Positions 41,584 to 49,945 of a stretch of DNA of 64,000 bases are shown piece after piece; positions within the stretch are counted from its first letter, which is position 1, and every line of letters starts with the position of its first letter. A program made the translations under genes and the position numbers. Location of the stretch: assembly GCA_900538385.1 (NCBI GenBank), contig UWSO01000001.1, positions 1 through 64,000 on the forward strand, read 5' to 3'. This DNA is from an uncultured Porphyromonas sp. (GTDB lineage: Bacteria > Bacteroidota > Bacteroidia > Bacteroidales > Porphyromonadaceae). Under the pieces are notes generated by a model. That model saw only the letters and a program-made list of their open reading frames with translations, was not told the DNA's origin and made no database searches.

Positions 41584-42576
41584 TTACTTGTTCTTGCGTA
41601 GTAGCATGCTTAGATCAAGGTTGTCCTCAAGTACTGGACGAACCGTACGAGTAGCTAGAGATGACTTCTTCTCAGGACCATACCAAGAGATCTGAAAGGC
41701 GATTAGGAAGGCAGCCTCACCTGATTTAGCTGTTACAGGTTTAGCATATGCTAGGAGGTCAAGAGGCTTATCCTTTCCTCTAGACAGGTTATAACCAGCT
41801 AGTGCACTCCAACCATTATCGAGGTTAGTTAATTCTAGACTTTCCGTAAAGCCGTATGCCTTGGCAACAGTTATGATCATATCCTGAAGTTGCTTCTCAT
41901 CATCAGTAAGTTGATCAGTTGGACGTAGAGGATCAATCGACCAAGCACCTACATTACCTACGCAGAAAGGATTACCCTTCGCTGGTGTGTGGTAGTATGC
42001 GAAGCTCATCATTTTCCAGTCATCCTGCTTGTCCTCTGGGGCTACAAATAGAAATGCTGCATCGCTATTCGGATCATCATCGTAGTGAGTGAACTCCCAA
42101 CCCTTAGAGGTCATAGCATAGACGATCTCTTGCTGCTTAGACTTAGTTAGGTCAGCCATTTTGTAAGGCATATAGATAGCTGGGATATACTTCTCCAATC
42201 CATCATTGTAAAGACCGATGTACATATCATCCGTGACTTCAACGAGAGGAGTGACCTTAACAGCTACATCCTTGGTAGCGGTACCTGCGGTTACGGTGAC
42301 TGTGGTCTCACCCTCAGCGACGCCAGTGATGACGCCCTTCTTGTCGACAGTTGCGACAGCGGGATCCTTGGAGATGCAAGTGTACTCAGCATCAGCAGGC
42401 TGCGTCTTGATATCTAGAGCAGCGGTCTTACCGACCATTACAGATACAGTCTCAGGCTTGACAACGAGCTTGACATCTGTAGGTTTCTTTGGGTCTTTGT
42501 TGTCCTTATGACAGGACGAGAAGCTCAGTGTGAGAGCTGCGAGCGCTGCGAGCGCTAGAAAGATTTTTTTTGTCAT
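41584..42576 (-). CDS. Lipoprotein with bacterial Ig-like (Big_2) domain
   Basis: A 330-residue lipoprotein: signal sequence with lipobox LSFSSC (Cys at about residue 22), a single Big_2 domain (about residues 36-110; VSVMVGKTAALDIKTQPADAEYTCISKDPAVATVDKKGVITGVAEGETTVTV) and a C-terminal domain of about 215 residues I do not recognise (includes YIGLYNDGLEKYIPAIYMPYKMADL). Big_2 domains mediate surface adhesion or act as spacers. A -7 box variant (TATCTTTG) lies at 42651-42658. It is monocistronic. Confidence 0.88.
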   Translation of the reverse strand: MTKKIFLALAALAALTLSFSSCHKDNKDPKKPTDVKLVVKPETVSVMVGKTAALDIKTQPADAEYTCISKDPAVATVDKKGVITGVAEGETTVTVTAGTATKDVAVKVTPLVEVTDDMYIGLYNDGLEKYIPAIYMPYKMADLTKSKQQEIVYAMTSKGWEFTHYDDDPNSDAAFLFVAPEDKQDDWKMMSFAYYHTPAKGNPFCVGNVGAWSIDPLRPTDQLTDDEKQLQDMIITVAKAYGFTESLELTNLDNGWSALAGYNLSRGKDKPLDLLAYAKPVTAKSGEAAFLIAFQISWYGPEKKSSLATRTVRPVLEDNLDLSMLLRKNK

Positions 42577-42650
42577 AGTTATTTGTGTTGGTAATTAGTG
42601 AGTGTCTATTTGTAAGGTGATAGGCTCCGCAAAGTCTATCCTACCCGATG

Positions 42651-42658
42651 CAAAGATA
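42651..42658 (-). promoter_or_regulatory. Promoter -7 box of the Ig-like lipoprotein gene
   Basis: Minus-strand TATCTTTG 75 bp upstream of the start codon; it fits TAnnTTTG. Confidence 0.55.
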
Positions 42659-42691
42659 ACAATTTCTTTTGAATTAACAAGCGGTGAAGAA

Positions 42692-42739
42692 AGAGATCAG
42701 AGGTGATCGGAGCAATAGGAGGAGATCAGAGAGATCGGG
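42692..42739. repeat. Family C simple repeat, copy C2
   Basis: Units AGATCAGAGG, TGATCGGAG, AGATCAGAG and AGATCGGG in 48 bp, in the gap between thyA and the Ig-like lipoprotein gene. Confidence 0.65.
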
Positions 42740-42768
42740 AAATGGGAAGCCGTCTTGCTTGGCGGAAA

Positions 42769-43566
42769 CTAGACGGAGACGGGCGCAGGAATGTGCGGGT
42801 AGGGGTTGTAGTCGGTGAGGGTGAAGTCGTCGTAGACGAAGTCGAAGAGCGACTGCCCGCGGTCTCGTAGGGTCATCGTGGGGAGCGGGCGTGGCGTGCG
42901 GGTGAGCTGCAGGCGCGCCTGCTCGAGATGGTTCTTATAGATATGTGCGTCGCCAAGGGTGTGGATGAAGCGTCCGGGACGTAGCCCCGTGACTTGCGCC
43001 GTCATCATGAGGAGGAGAGCGTAGGAGGCGATGTTGAAGGGGACCCCAAGGAAGATGTCGGCACTGCGCTGGTAGAGCTGCAGGTCGAGCTGGTCTCCCA
43101 CGACGTAGTACTGCATGAGGCAGTGACAGGGGGAGAGGTGCATGAGGGGTAGGTCGGCAACGTTCCACGCTGAGACGACGATGCGTCGGCTGTCGGGCTG
43201 GTGACGTATGAGGTCGAGCGCTTGCTGCATCTGGTCGATGGTCTGCCCCGTGTGTGGGTCGAACCAATGTCTCCACTGCGCCCCGTAGATGGGGCCTAGG
43301 TCGCCAGTTTCGTCGGCCCACTCATCCCAGATAGAGACTTTGTTGTCGTGCAGGTACTGGAGGTTGGTATCGCCCTTGAGGAACCATAGTAACTCGTGAA
43401 TGATGCTGCGCAGGTGTAGCTTCTTGGTGGTGAGCAGGGGGAAGCCGTCGGCTAGGTCGAAGGTCATCTGATGTCCGAAGACACCGACGGTGCCAGTGCC
43501 CGTGCGGTCTGTGCGTTCGTTGCCCTCGGTGAGGACACGCTCTATCAGGTCAAGGTATTGCTGCAT
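42769..43566 (-). CDS. thyA: Thymidylate synthase
   Basis: A 265-residue folate-dependent thymidylate synthase converting dUMP to dTMP. MQQYLDLIERVLTEGNERTDRTGTG is the family start, the catalytic Cys is in LSPCHCLMQYYVV, and RSADIFLGVPFNIASYALLL is conserved. The longer frame to 43671 is excluded because it reads through repeats. It lies 257 bp downstream of the acyl-CoA dehydrogenase stop, with families B and C between, so it is probably a separate unit. No dihydrofolate reductase gene follows within the window. Confidence 0.97.
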   Translation of the reverse strand: MQQYLDLIERVLTEGNERTDRTGTGTVGVFGHQMTFDLADGFPLLTTKKLHLRSIIHELLWFLKGDTNLQYLHDNKVSIWDEWADETGDLGPIYGAQWRHWFDPHTGQTIDQMQQALDLIRHQPDSRRIVVSAWNVADLPLMHLSPCHCLMQYYVVGDQLDLQLYQRSADIFLGVPFNIASYALLLMMTAQVTGLRPGRFIHTLGDAHIYKNHLEQARLQLTRTPRPLPTMTLRDRGQSLFDFVYDDFTLTDYNPYPHIPAPVSV

Positions 43567-43568
43567 AG

Positions 43569-43623
43569 TGGAGTGGATCGGAGGTGTCGGAGTGATCGGA
43601 GTAGATCGGAGTGATCGGAGTGG
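43569..43623. repeat. Family C simple repeat, copy C3
   Basis: GGATCGGAGG, TGTCGGAG, TGATCGGAG, TAGATCGGAG and TGATCGGAG in tandem directly before the thyA start codon, so they lie in its 5' leader or promoter. Confidence 0.75.
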
Positions 43624-43627
43624 ACGA

Positions 43628-43790
43628 GTAACGACTTGTAGGGACGCACGGTCGTGCGTCCGTTGTATCAAAGGTTACAGAGTCGTGGTTTTGACGGGGA
43701 CGGACGCACGACCGTGCGTCCCTACAAATCGTTACATGTCTTGCCGTACTACGACGGACGCACAGACCGTGCGTCCCTACAAATCGTTAC
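43628..43790. repeat. Family B element, copy B3
   Basis: The left arm (GTAACGACTTGTAGGGACG) and two right arms, each ending in CCCTACAAATCGTTAC at 43735 and 43790, show a duplicated right end. It lies between thyA and the acyl-CoA dehydrogenase gene. Confidence 0.85.
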
Positions 43791-43823
43791 ACGTTTCGTG
43801 CGTCCGCCCGTCTTTACAGCCCG

Positions 43824-45557
43824 CTACGCCTCAGTGGCGGGCGTAGAGGTCTGCACAGCGTAGTGCTGGAGCTGCTTGGGATCGAAGCGACGTATCTGTC
43901 CCTCGCACTTGTCCATCTCTCCACTGGCGTACTGTACATATACGTGTGTGGAGTGCTCGTAAAGGTCGGGACGCTCCTGCGCTGCGATGAGTAGCAGGTG
44001 TGCGAAGATACAGTGTCCACACATCTCGACGAGACGACGAGCGTGGTAGTCGAGGAGGGTCTGATTCTTTGTCTCGGTGACCAGCTCGGTGCAAGCCTTG
44101 GCACGCTCTATCCAGGTGGCTAGTAGCTCCTTCGTCTCCTGCCACTCGGGCGAGACAGCTACCTGCTGGTACTCCTCGAGGCGGGCGAAGTATGTGCCTG
44201 TGGTGACGTGGCGGATAGCCGCTACGACCTGTAGCTGCGTGGTACCCTCGTAGATGTTGGTGATACGCACGTCACGATAGAGACGCTCGCAGGTGTAGTC
44301 CTTCATGTATCCTGAGCCACCGTAGATCTGGATGCAGTCGTAGACGTTTTGGTTAGCTAGCTCGGTGCTCATACCTTTGCCGATAGGCGTATAAGCGTCA
44401 GCCAAGCGACTGTAGTACTTCTGCTCCTTGCGCTCCTCGGGGGTAAGTTTGCGCTCACGAGCTATGTCGTCGTAAGCCTTGTACATATCCACGAAGCGGC
44501 TCGTCTCGTAGAGATGCGCACGGGTCGCGTCAGCCTTAGCACGTATCAGGGCAAGCATCTCATAGACAGCGGGGAACTTGTCGATGGCGTGGCCATACTG
44601 ATGACGGTCGGCAGCGTAAGCCTTAGCCTCACGATAGGCAGCCTCAGAGATACCGACAGCTTGCGCCATGATACCTAGACGGGCACCATTCATCAGAGAC
44701 ATGACGTAGCGAATGAGTCCTAGACGACGCTCACCACAGAGCTCGGCCGGAGCATCCTTAAAGACAAGCTCGCAGGTGGGGACACCCTTGATACCCATCT
44801 TGTTCTCTATGCGGCGGACGGTCACGCCCCCCTTCTTAGCATCATAGATAAACATGGAGAGGCCACGTGCATCCTTGGTCCCCTCCTCACTACGTGCCAG
44901 TACGAGGTGTATGTCTGAGTCGCCATTGGTGATAAAGCGCTTGACGCCGTTGAGGTACCACTGCTGGTCAGCCTCGTTGTAAGTAGCCTTGAGCATGACC
45001 GCCTGCAGGTCACTACCTGCGTCCGGCTCGGTCAAGTCCATAGACATCGTCTCGCCGGCGCAGACACGGGGGAGGAAGCGCTCACGCTGATCCTCAGAGC
45101 CAAACTCGTAAAGCGTCTCGGCGCAGTCTTGTAGTCCCCATAGGTTCTCAAAGCCAGCGTCAGCACGTGAGACCATATCGGCAGCCATAATATAAGGAGT
45201 GATCGGCATGTTGAGTCCTCCGTAACGACGGGGGAGAGCCATACCCATAAGACCGGTCTGTCGTACCGTGTCCAGGTTTTGCGCTGTGAGCGGATCGTAA
45301 GAGACACGTCCCTCGTGGAGCGTTGGTCCCGTCAGATCCACTTCGGCCGCATTGGGTGCGATCACCTCGCCACACACCTCACCGACTATCTCTAGTACAC
45401 GCTGGTAGCTATCCAGCGCATCGGCATAGTCTGAGGGGGCATAGTCATACTGGTCAGCATCGGCATAGTCACGCTCCTTAAGCCGTGCAATGCGCTCCAT
45501 GAGTGGATGCTGGAGGTGGTACTGTATATGTGGATTGTCTGTATAGAAATTAGCCAT
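43824..45557 (-). CDS. Acyl-CoA dehydrogenase
   Basis: A 577-residue FAD enzyme, longer than the 380-residue short-chain type because of a C-terminal extension (about residues 440-577). Typical parts are QDCAETLYEFGSEDQRERFLPRVCAGETMSMDLTEPDAGSD, KRFITNGDSDIHLVLARSEEG and IQIYGGSGYMKDYTCERLYRDVRITNIYEGT. The ETF alpha and beta subunits are encoded directly upstream (21 and 40 bp gaps). In asaccharolytic Porphyromonas such a set is likely to reduce crotonyl-CoA to butyryl-CoA. Substrate chain length is inferred, not shown. Confidence 0.92.
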   Translation of the reverse strand: MANFYTDNPHIQYHLQHPLMERIARLKERDYADADQYDYAPSDYADALDSYQRVLEIVGEVCGEVIAPNAAEVDLTGPTLHEGRVSYDPLTAQNLDTVRQTGLMGMALPRRYGGLNMPITPYIMAADMVSRADAGFENLWGLQDCAETLYEFGSEDQRERFLPRVCAGETMSMDLTEPDAGSDLQAVMLKATYNEADQQWYLNGVKRFITNGDSDIHLVLARSEEGTKDARGLSMFIYDAKKGGVTVRRIENKMGIKGVPTCELVFKDAPAELCGERRLGLIRYVMSLMNGARLGIMAQAVGISEAAYREAKAYAADRHQYGHAIDKFPAVYEMLALIRAKADATRAHLYETSRFVDMYKAYDDIARERKLTPEERKEQKYYSRLADAYTPIGKGMSTELANQNVYDCIQIYGGSGYMKDYTCERLYRDVRITNIYEGTTQLQVVAAIRHVTTGTYFARLEEYQQVAVSPEWQETKELLATWIERAKACTELVTETKNQTLLDYHARRLVEMCGHCIFAHLLLIAAQERPDLYEHSTHVYVQYASGEMDKCEGQIRRFDPKQLQHYAVQTSTPATEA

Positions 45558-45578
45558 GATTCTGTCGTCTAGGGGGAT

Positions 45579-46592
45579 TTACTTAGAGTTTTGCTTATAG
45601 TACTTGATGAGCTTGGGGATAACCTCCTCGATACGTCCCGTGATGACGTAGTCGGCGATCGTATTGATCGGCGCGTCGGGGTCCGTATTGATAGAGATGA
45701 TCATCGAGCTCTCCTGCATACCAGCCACATGCTGTATCTGTCCGCTGATACCGCAGGCGATGTATAGCTTAGGACGTACGGTCACACCGGTCTGTCCTAT
45801 CTGTCGCTCATGCTCGGTAAAGCCCGCATCGACGGCTGCACGCGTAGCACCTACCTCTCCGCCTAGGAGATCAGCCAGCTCGTGAAGCAGCTCAAAGCTC
45901 TCAGCGCTACCGACACCGTAGCCGCCCGATACGATGATGGGGGCTCCGCCTAGGTTGATCTTACTCTTGGCAACGTGGCGGTCGATAATCTCGATGACAA
46001 AGTCCTCATCACGGACGAAGTCAGCCACCGAGTGGTTGATCACCTCGCCCTTGTGGTCTGCTTTGTAAATCTCCTTCTTCATCACGCCTGGGCGTACCGT
46101 AGCCATCTGTGGACGATGCTCGGGGTTGACAATCGTTGCTACGATGTTACCACCGAAAGCTGGGCGGATCTGGTAGAGGAGGTTCTTGAACTCCTTGTCC
46201 TTGTCGGTATAATCGCCGATCTCTAGGGAGGTACAGTCTGCGGTCAGTCCGCTGCCTAGTGACGAGGAGACGCGGGGTCCCAGATCACGTCCTATGGTTG
46301 TCGCACCGAGGAGGCATATCTGCGGCTTCTCCTGCTGGAATAGCTTGATGACGATGCTCGCGTGTGGCAGCGTCTGGTAATGCTCTAGACGAGGATCTAC
46401 GAAGAGGTGTAGCTTGTCTACGCCATAGGGCATGACCGTGTCGGCGATCCCCTCAGCGCGGTTGGTGATAGCTATCGCCTCTAGTGCCACGTCCAGCTGG
46501 TTGGCCAGTGAGCGCCCCTTGGTGAGTAGCTCTAGGCTGACGTCGTGTACGCTCCCATCTTCGATCTCTAGGTATACGAATAGATTGTTCAT
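45579..46592 (-). CDS. etfA: Electron transfer flavoprotein alpha subunit
   Basis: A 337-residue ETF alpha chain. The C-terminal FAD domain carries the family signature with PIIVSGGYGVGSAESFELLHELADLLGGEVGATRAAVDAGF, followed by ACGISGQIQHVAGMQESSMIISINTDPDAPI. Start ATG 46592 (MNNLFVYLEIEDG) is chosen over 46628. It shuttles electrons from the acyl-CoA dehydrogenase; whether it bifurcates cannot be settled by eye. Confidence 0.95.
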   Translation of the reverse strand: MNNLFVYLEIEDGSVHDVSLELLTKGRSLANQLDVALEAIAITNRAEGIADTVMPYGVDKLHLFVDPRLEHYQTLPHASIVIKLFQQEKPQICLLGATTIGRDLGPRVSSSLGSGLTADCTSLEIGDYTDKDKEFKNLLYQIRPAFGGNIVATIVNPEHRPQMATVRPGVMKKEIYKADHKGEVINHSVADFVRDEDFVIEIIDRHVAKSKINLGGAPIIVSGGYGVGSAESFELLHELADLLGGEVGATRAAVDAGFTEHERQIGQTGVTVRPKLYIACGISGQIQHVAGMQESSMIISINTDPDAPINTIADYVITGRIEEVIPKLIKYYKQNSK

Positions 46593-46632
46593 AGTCTGTC
46601 TTATTATATGGGTGTGCAAAAGCGGCACTCTT

Positions 46633-47517
46633 TCAGCCGATGGTGTGGTTTGCTAATAGGGTTTGTATCAAAGTCTCTAGGTCGGCATCGCTGCTGGAGA
46701 GGTGCATCACCTCCTTAGCCTTAAAGACGACGCTCTCGATACTCTTGACCTTCGTCGGAGAGCCCGAGAGACCGCACTGAGCGATGTCTGCGCCAGTGCT
46801 CTCAGCCGTCAAGATGTCGATCGTCAGCTCCTCGGGATTGCTCTCGAGACGCTTGCGCCACGTCTCGGGCAGTGCGTCTAGTTCTAGAGCCGAGGCTGCA
46901 TACTTGTACTTCTGTACACGCTTAGCGTTGCGCAGGCGACAGGGTGCTGCGCTACCCGTGACCGTCAGCAGGAGTGGCTTGTGAGCACGTACCGTCTCCA
47001 CGCCATGCTCCAGACGGCGTGTGATGGTGAGCTGGTCGCCCTCTATCTGATCGATCTGCTCGCAGTAGGTGACCACGTTGATGCCGAGCTTCTCGCCCAC
47101 CTGCGGCCCTACCTGAGCGGTGTCGCCATCGATAGCCTGACGGCCACCGAGGATGAGGTCGGGCAGTCCACCTTTGTAGATATGACGTATAGCGCATGCC
47201 AAAGCGTAGCTCGTGGCAAGCGTATCAGCCCCAGCGAAAGCTCTATCGGTCAACAGGTAACCGTGGTCAGCGCCACGGTAGAGTGCCTCGCGGATGATCT
47301 CTGCAGCACGGGGAGGACCCATGGTGAGTACGGAGACCCGGCAGTCGGGGTTCTGCTCCTTGATGCGGAGCGCCTGCTCGAGCGCATTCAGATCCTCGGG
47401 GTTAAAGATAGCGTCGAGGGCGGCACGGTTCACAGTGCCGTCAGCCTTCATAGCATCTTTGCCGACATTACGTGTGTCGGGGACTTGCTTGGCAAGTACG
47501 ATGATATCTTTGATCAT
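46633..47517 (-). CDS. etfB: Electron transfer flavoprotein beta subunit
   Basis: A 294-residue ETF beta chain of the FixA type: DIIVLAKQVPDTRNVGKDAMKADGTVNRAALDAIFNPEDLNALEQAL, then VLTMGPPRAAEIIREALYRGADHGYLLTDRAFAGADTLATSYAL and ILGGRQAIDGDTAQVGP (AMP/FAD contact). It is 20 bp downstream of tsaB, so the metabolic genes appear joined to the pdxH-tsaB unit. Confidence 0.95.
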   Translation of the reverse strand: MIKDIIVLAKQVPDTRNVGKDAMKADGTVNRAALDAIFNPEDLNALEQALRIKEQNPDCRVSVLTMGPPRAAEIIREALYRGADHGYLLTDRAFAGADTLATSYALACAIRHIYKGGLPDLILGGRQAIDGDTAQVGPQVGEKLGINVVTYCEQIDQIEGDQLTITRRLEHGVETVRAHKPLLLTVTGSAAPCRLRNAKRVQKYKYAASALELDALPETWRKRLESNPEELTIDILTAESTGADIAQCGLSGSPTKVKSIESVVFKAKEVMHLSSSDADLETLIQTLLANHTIG

Positions 47518-47537
47518 ATTTAGGTCGTAGTTGTGGT

Positions 47538-48218
47538 TTATGCTTGTTTAGATAGTTTGAGTCGCTCGAGGACTTTGTTTTGTCCCACGACAGCCTTGTA
47601 GGGCTTGACATAGTTGGGCTCCCAGTAGGCGGTGTCGACATATTGCTCCTTCAGCCAGTAGCTGCGCGCCACGGTGGCGAGCGTCTCGGCCGTTGGCGGA
47701 GCGACAGCGGTACCCTCTACGGGCAGCGAACCGACATAGACGATACGGCTCTCGGCGGGTGCGTGCCACTCAGATGAGATGGTGACAAAAGTTGCTTTGT
47801 CACGAGGTGTGCCCTCAGCGTCAAAAGTCTGCTGATAAGCGTTTCCATGCCCCGCGTCGAGCAGAGCAATGGTATCACCAGCGAAGCTCGGCAAGCCCGT
47901 CAGTAGGAGCTGCAGGGTAGAGACGGCAATGAGCGGAATGCTCCGCCCGAAGGCTAGTCCCTTGGCCAGTGAAGCCCCTATGCGCAGCCCCGTGTAGGAG
48001 CCCGGTCCATCGGTCGTCGCTATGGCTGCTATCTGGTAGCCCTGCTCTTGGCACCAGGAGATAGCCTTCTGGGTGTAGCTCCCGATGAGCACTGCATTAG
48101 ATATCTCTGTCTCTTGGTATACCTTAGTATATAGGATCTGCTCGCTGTCGGTCACAGCGACACTACACCCCTGTAGGGCGGTATCGATAGCTAGGAGTAC
48201 AGGTTTCGTTGCGTTCAT
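47538..48218 (-). CDS. tsaB: t6A biosynthesis protein TsaB
   Basis: A 226-residue ASKHA-fold protein that with TsaD and TsaE transfers threonylcarbamoyl to A37. The N-terminal ATPase-like motif VLLAIDTALQGCSVAV and ATTDGPGSYTGLRIGASLAKGLAFG are the family signature. The open frame reaches 48251, but ATG 48218 (MNATKPVLLAI) avoids overlapping pdxH and starts at the conserved N-terminus. It supplies the t6A that MtaB (1486-2835) thiomethylates. Confidence 0.93.
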   Translation of the reverse strand: MNATKPVLLAIDTALQGCSVAVTDSEQILYTKVYQETEISNAVLIGSYTQKAISWCQEQGYQIAAIATTDGPGSYTGLRIGASLAKGLAFGRSIPLIAVSTLQLLLTGLPSFAGDTIALLDAGHGNAYQQTFDAEGTPRDKATFVTISSEWHAPAESRIVYVGSLPVEGTAVAPPTAETLATVARSYWLKEQYVDTAYWEPNYVKPYKAVVGQNKVLERLKLSKQA

Positions 48219-48223
48219 AAGCA

Positions 48224-48871
48224 CTAAGGTGCCAGACGGTTGATAGTCCACGAATTGTCCTCCTGACGCTCATAGAGGAAGCGGTCGTGCAGACGACTAG
48301 GACGACCCTGCCAAAACTCTATGCGACTAGGCAGCACGGCAAAGCCTCCCCAGTTGTCGGGGCGTGGCACAGTCTGCAGGGCAAACTTAGCCGCCTCTGT
48401 GACAAAGTGCGTGTAAATGTAGTTGCGGTCAGGTATCGGGTGGCTCTGAGGCGATATGCGAGCACCGACACGGCTCTTGTAGGGGCGTGTGGCGAAGTAC
48501 TGATCACTGAGCTCAGGCTCTAGGTGCCGCACCGTACCCTCGACATGTATCTGTCGCTCCAGCTCGTGCCAGAGGAAGGTTAGGCTGACGTGTGGGTTGG
48601 CAGCCATCTGCTGACCCTTGCGACTCTCGTAGTTACTGTAGAAGATAAACTCCTCGCCGAGAAGCTCCTTGAGCAGTACAGTCCGCGAACTAGGGTGCCC
48701 GTCGGGCGTGCTGGTGCAGACCAGTACCGCCGTAGGCTCTAGGACCTTAGGATCGTCCACCGCCTCCTGTAGCCATAGTCTGACCAGGCTAAAGGGATCG
48801 TCCGTCAGATCCTTACGACTGAGGCTCCTGCGGCCGTAGTCACGTCGTATGTCTTCGTAATGTAGATCCAT
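48224..48871 (-). CDS. pdxH: Pyridoxamine 5'-phosphate oxidase
   Basis: A 215-residue FMN flavoprotein oxidising PNP and PMP to PLP. The N-terminus MDLHYEDIRRDYGRRSLSRKDLTDDPFSLVRLWLQEA and the C-terminal WQGRPSRLHDRFLYERQ and WTINRLAP end are diagnostic. I start at Met 48871 rather than 48889. pdxB (59443) is the other B6 gene here. It is first in an operon with tsaB, etfB, etfA and acyl-CoA dehydrogenase; a TATCTTTG promoter box lies at 48941-48948. Confidence 0.94.
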   Translation of the reverse strand: MDLHYEDIRRDYGRRSLSRKDLTDDPFSLVRLWLQEAVDDPKVLEPTAVLVCTSTPDGHPSSRTVLLKELLGEEFIFYSNYESRKGQQMAANPHVSLTFLWHELERQIHVEGTVRHLEPELSDQYFATRPYKSRVGARISPQSHPIPDRNYIYTHFVTEAAKFALQTVPRPDNWGGFAVLPSRIEFWQGRPSRLHDRFLYERQEDNSWTINRLAP

Positions 48872-48940
48872 AACTAAATAAGGTGTCATAGGAGGGTGAT
48901 GCGAAGCTCCTGACGAGTTCGCCCACCACTCATTCGCTTA

Positions 48941-48948
48941 CAAAGATA
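48941..48948 (-). promoter_or_regulatory. Promoter -7 box of the pdxH operon
   Basis: Minus-strand TATCTTTG 70 bp upstream of pdxH; it fits TAnnTTTG. Confidence 0.6.
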
Positions 48949-49070
48949 CAGAAATTCGCTCTTAACGGTTCCAAACTGATGAGGCAGTTGTAGCAATATG
49001 CGGACGAACGTCGCAGTTGGGATGCCGAGAGGAAGTGACGGAAGATGATGCGGAATACCTGTAAATCCAA

Positions 49071-49234
49071 ATTCTTCGGAGGAATTTCTCAAATAGCTAC
49101 GGAGCAAACGGCAAATTCTTCGGAAGAATGGAATGAAAGTTCGGAAGAATGGAATGAAAGTTCGGAAGAATGGAATGAAAGTTCGGAAGAATTTCCCGTT
49201 TGCTCCGTGGAGAATTTCAAATTCCTCAGGAGAA
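49071..49234 (+). repeat. Family A repeat, copy A4 (tandem array)
   Basis: Three perfect 21-bp units (49119-49139, 49140-49160, 49161-49181) plus a partial fourth, each starting TTCGGAAGAATGGAATG. They are flanked by GCTACGGAGC and GCTCCGTGGAG. The remainder of the 420-bp pdxH-wbqC gap contains only the pdxH promoter. Confidence 0.92.
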
Positions 49235-49291
49235 AACCAGATTAATTCTAGACTTGTGCAAGTTTTAGAGGGGATCCCTCGTCGAGATGCT

Positions 49292-49945
49292 CTAGTGTAG
49301 CGAGGGATCCGAGAGTTTGTTGTGTAGCTGTCGCAAGATGAGGAGTGACTCGGGTCCCATATTGAAGAGCAAATCGAGGATGCTGAGATTGGCGACGAAG
49401 CCGAGCGACCCAGCGAAGACTTGGTAGTACGGGACGGAGGCGATGGCCTCTTCGGTCGCTGTGCTGGCGGTGGAGATGGGTGGCAGGAGCTGTGAGCATA
49501 CGCCAGCAGAGCTACCGACATATTGCTCTGTCTCTTGCCACTGGTAGGGCAGGTGAATGAGCTGGCAGATGCGCATGATGAGCCGCTGATTGTGCTGGTA
49601 GAGCGATGTGGATCGGCGCTCCTTGTCGAGGTAGAGTGGCGCTAGGTCGGGAGCGTAGTACTCGTAGTAAGGTGACGCCCCGTAGCAGGTCTCTATGGTG
49701 TACCAGTGCTTGTGCCGCCAGTTGTCATGCTCAGCGATCTGCACCGACTGGATTGGGCATTGCTGTGAGGAGCCCGCTAGGACGGGAATAGAGAGCTTCA
49801 TCACTCCCTCAGCACCTACGATAGCGCAGCGATTGCGGTAGGTCTGCTTCTGATAGTACTCGTGTGCCTCTATACGCGTGGAACTGTCCAGTAGATAGCT
49901 CATATAGGCGACTGAGGGAGCGTATGCCGTGGGGAGCACTACCAT
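49292..49945 (-). CDS. WbqC-family protein
   Basis: A 217-residue WbqC-like protein with PTAYAPSVAYMSYLL, the EYYQKQTYRNRCAIVGAEGVMKLSIPVL segment and FVANLSILDLLFNMGPESLLIL, all typical of the family. WbqC proteins are linked to O-antigen or sugar metabolism, but the chemistry is unproven. It is the last gene of the dapB-lepB operon and overlaps the degenerate signal-peptidase gene by 7 bp. Confidence 0.88.
   Translation of the reverse strand: MVVLPTAYAPSVAYMSYLLDSSTRIEAHEYYQKQTYRNRCAIVGAEGVMKLSIPVLAGSSQQCPIQSVQIAEHDNWRHKHWYTIETCYGASPYYEYYAPDLAPLYLDKERRSTSLYQHNQRLIMRICQLIHLPYQWQETEQYVGSSAGVCSQLLPPISTASTATEEAIASVPYYQVFAGSLGFVANLSILDLLFNMGPESLLILRQLHNKLSDPSLH

Noticed and set aside
41331..41654. 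Plus-strand open frame between rpmH and the Ig-like lipoprotein gene
   Set aside because: It includes the terminator hairpin and then runs antisense into the lipoprotein gene. No coding character.
49045..49245. Plus-strand frame encoding SSEEWNE heptad repeats
   Set aside because: It exists only because the unit length (21 bp) is a multiple of three. Other family A copies do not keep the frame, and no promoter or start context is present.
48886..49521. Minus-strand open frame of 211 codons between pdxH and wbqC
   Set aside because: It reads through the family A array and into wbqC in another frame; the product is repeat-encoded (FRTFIPFFRTFIPF) and has no start context.
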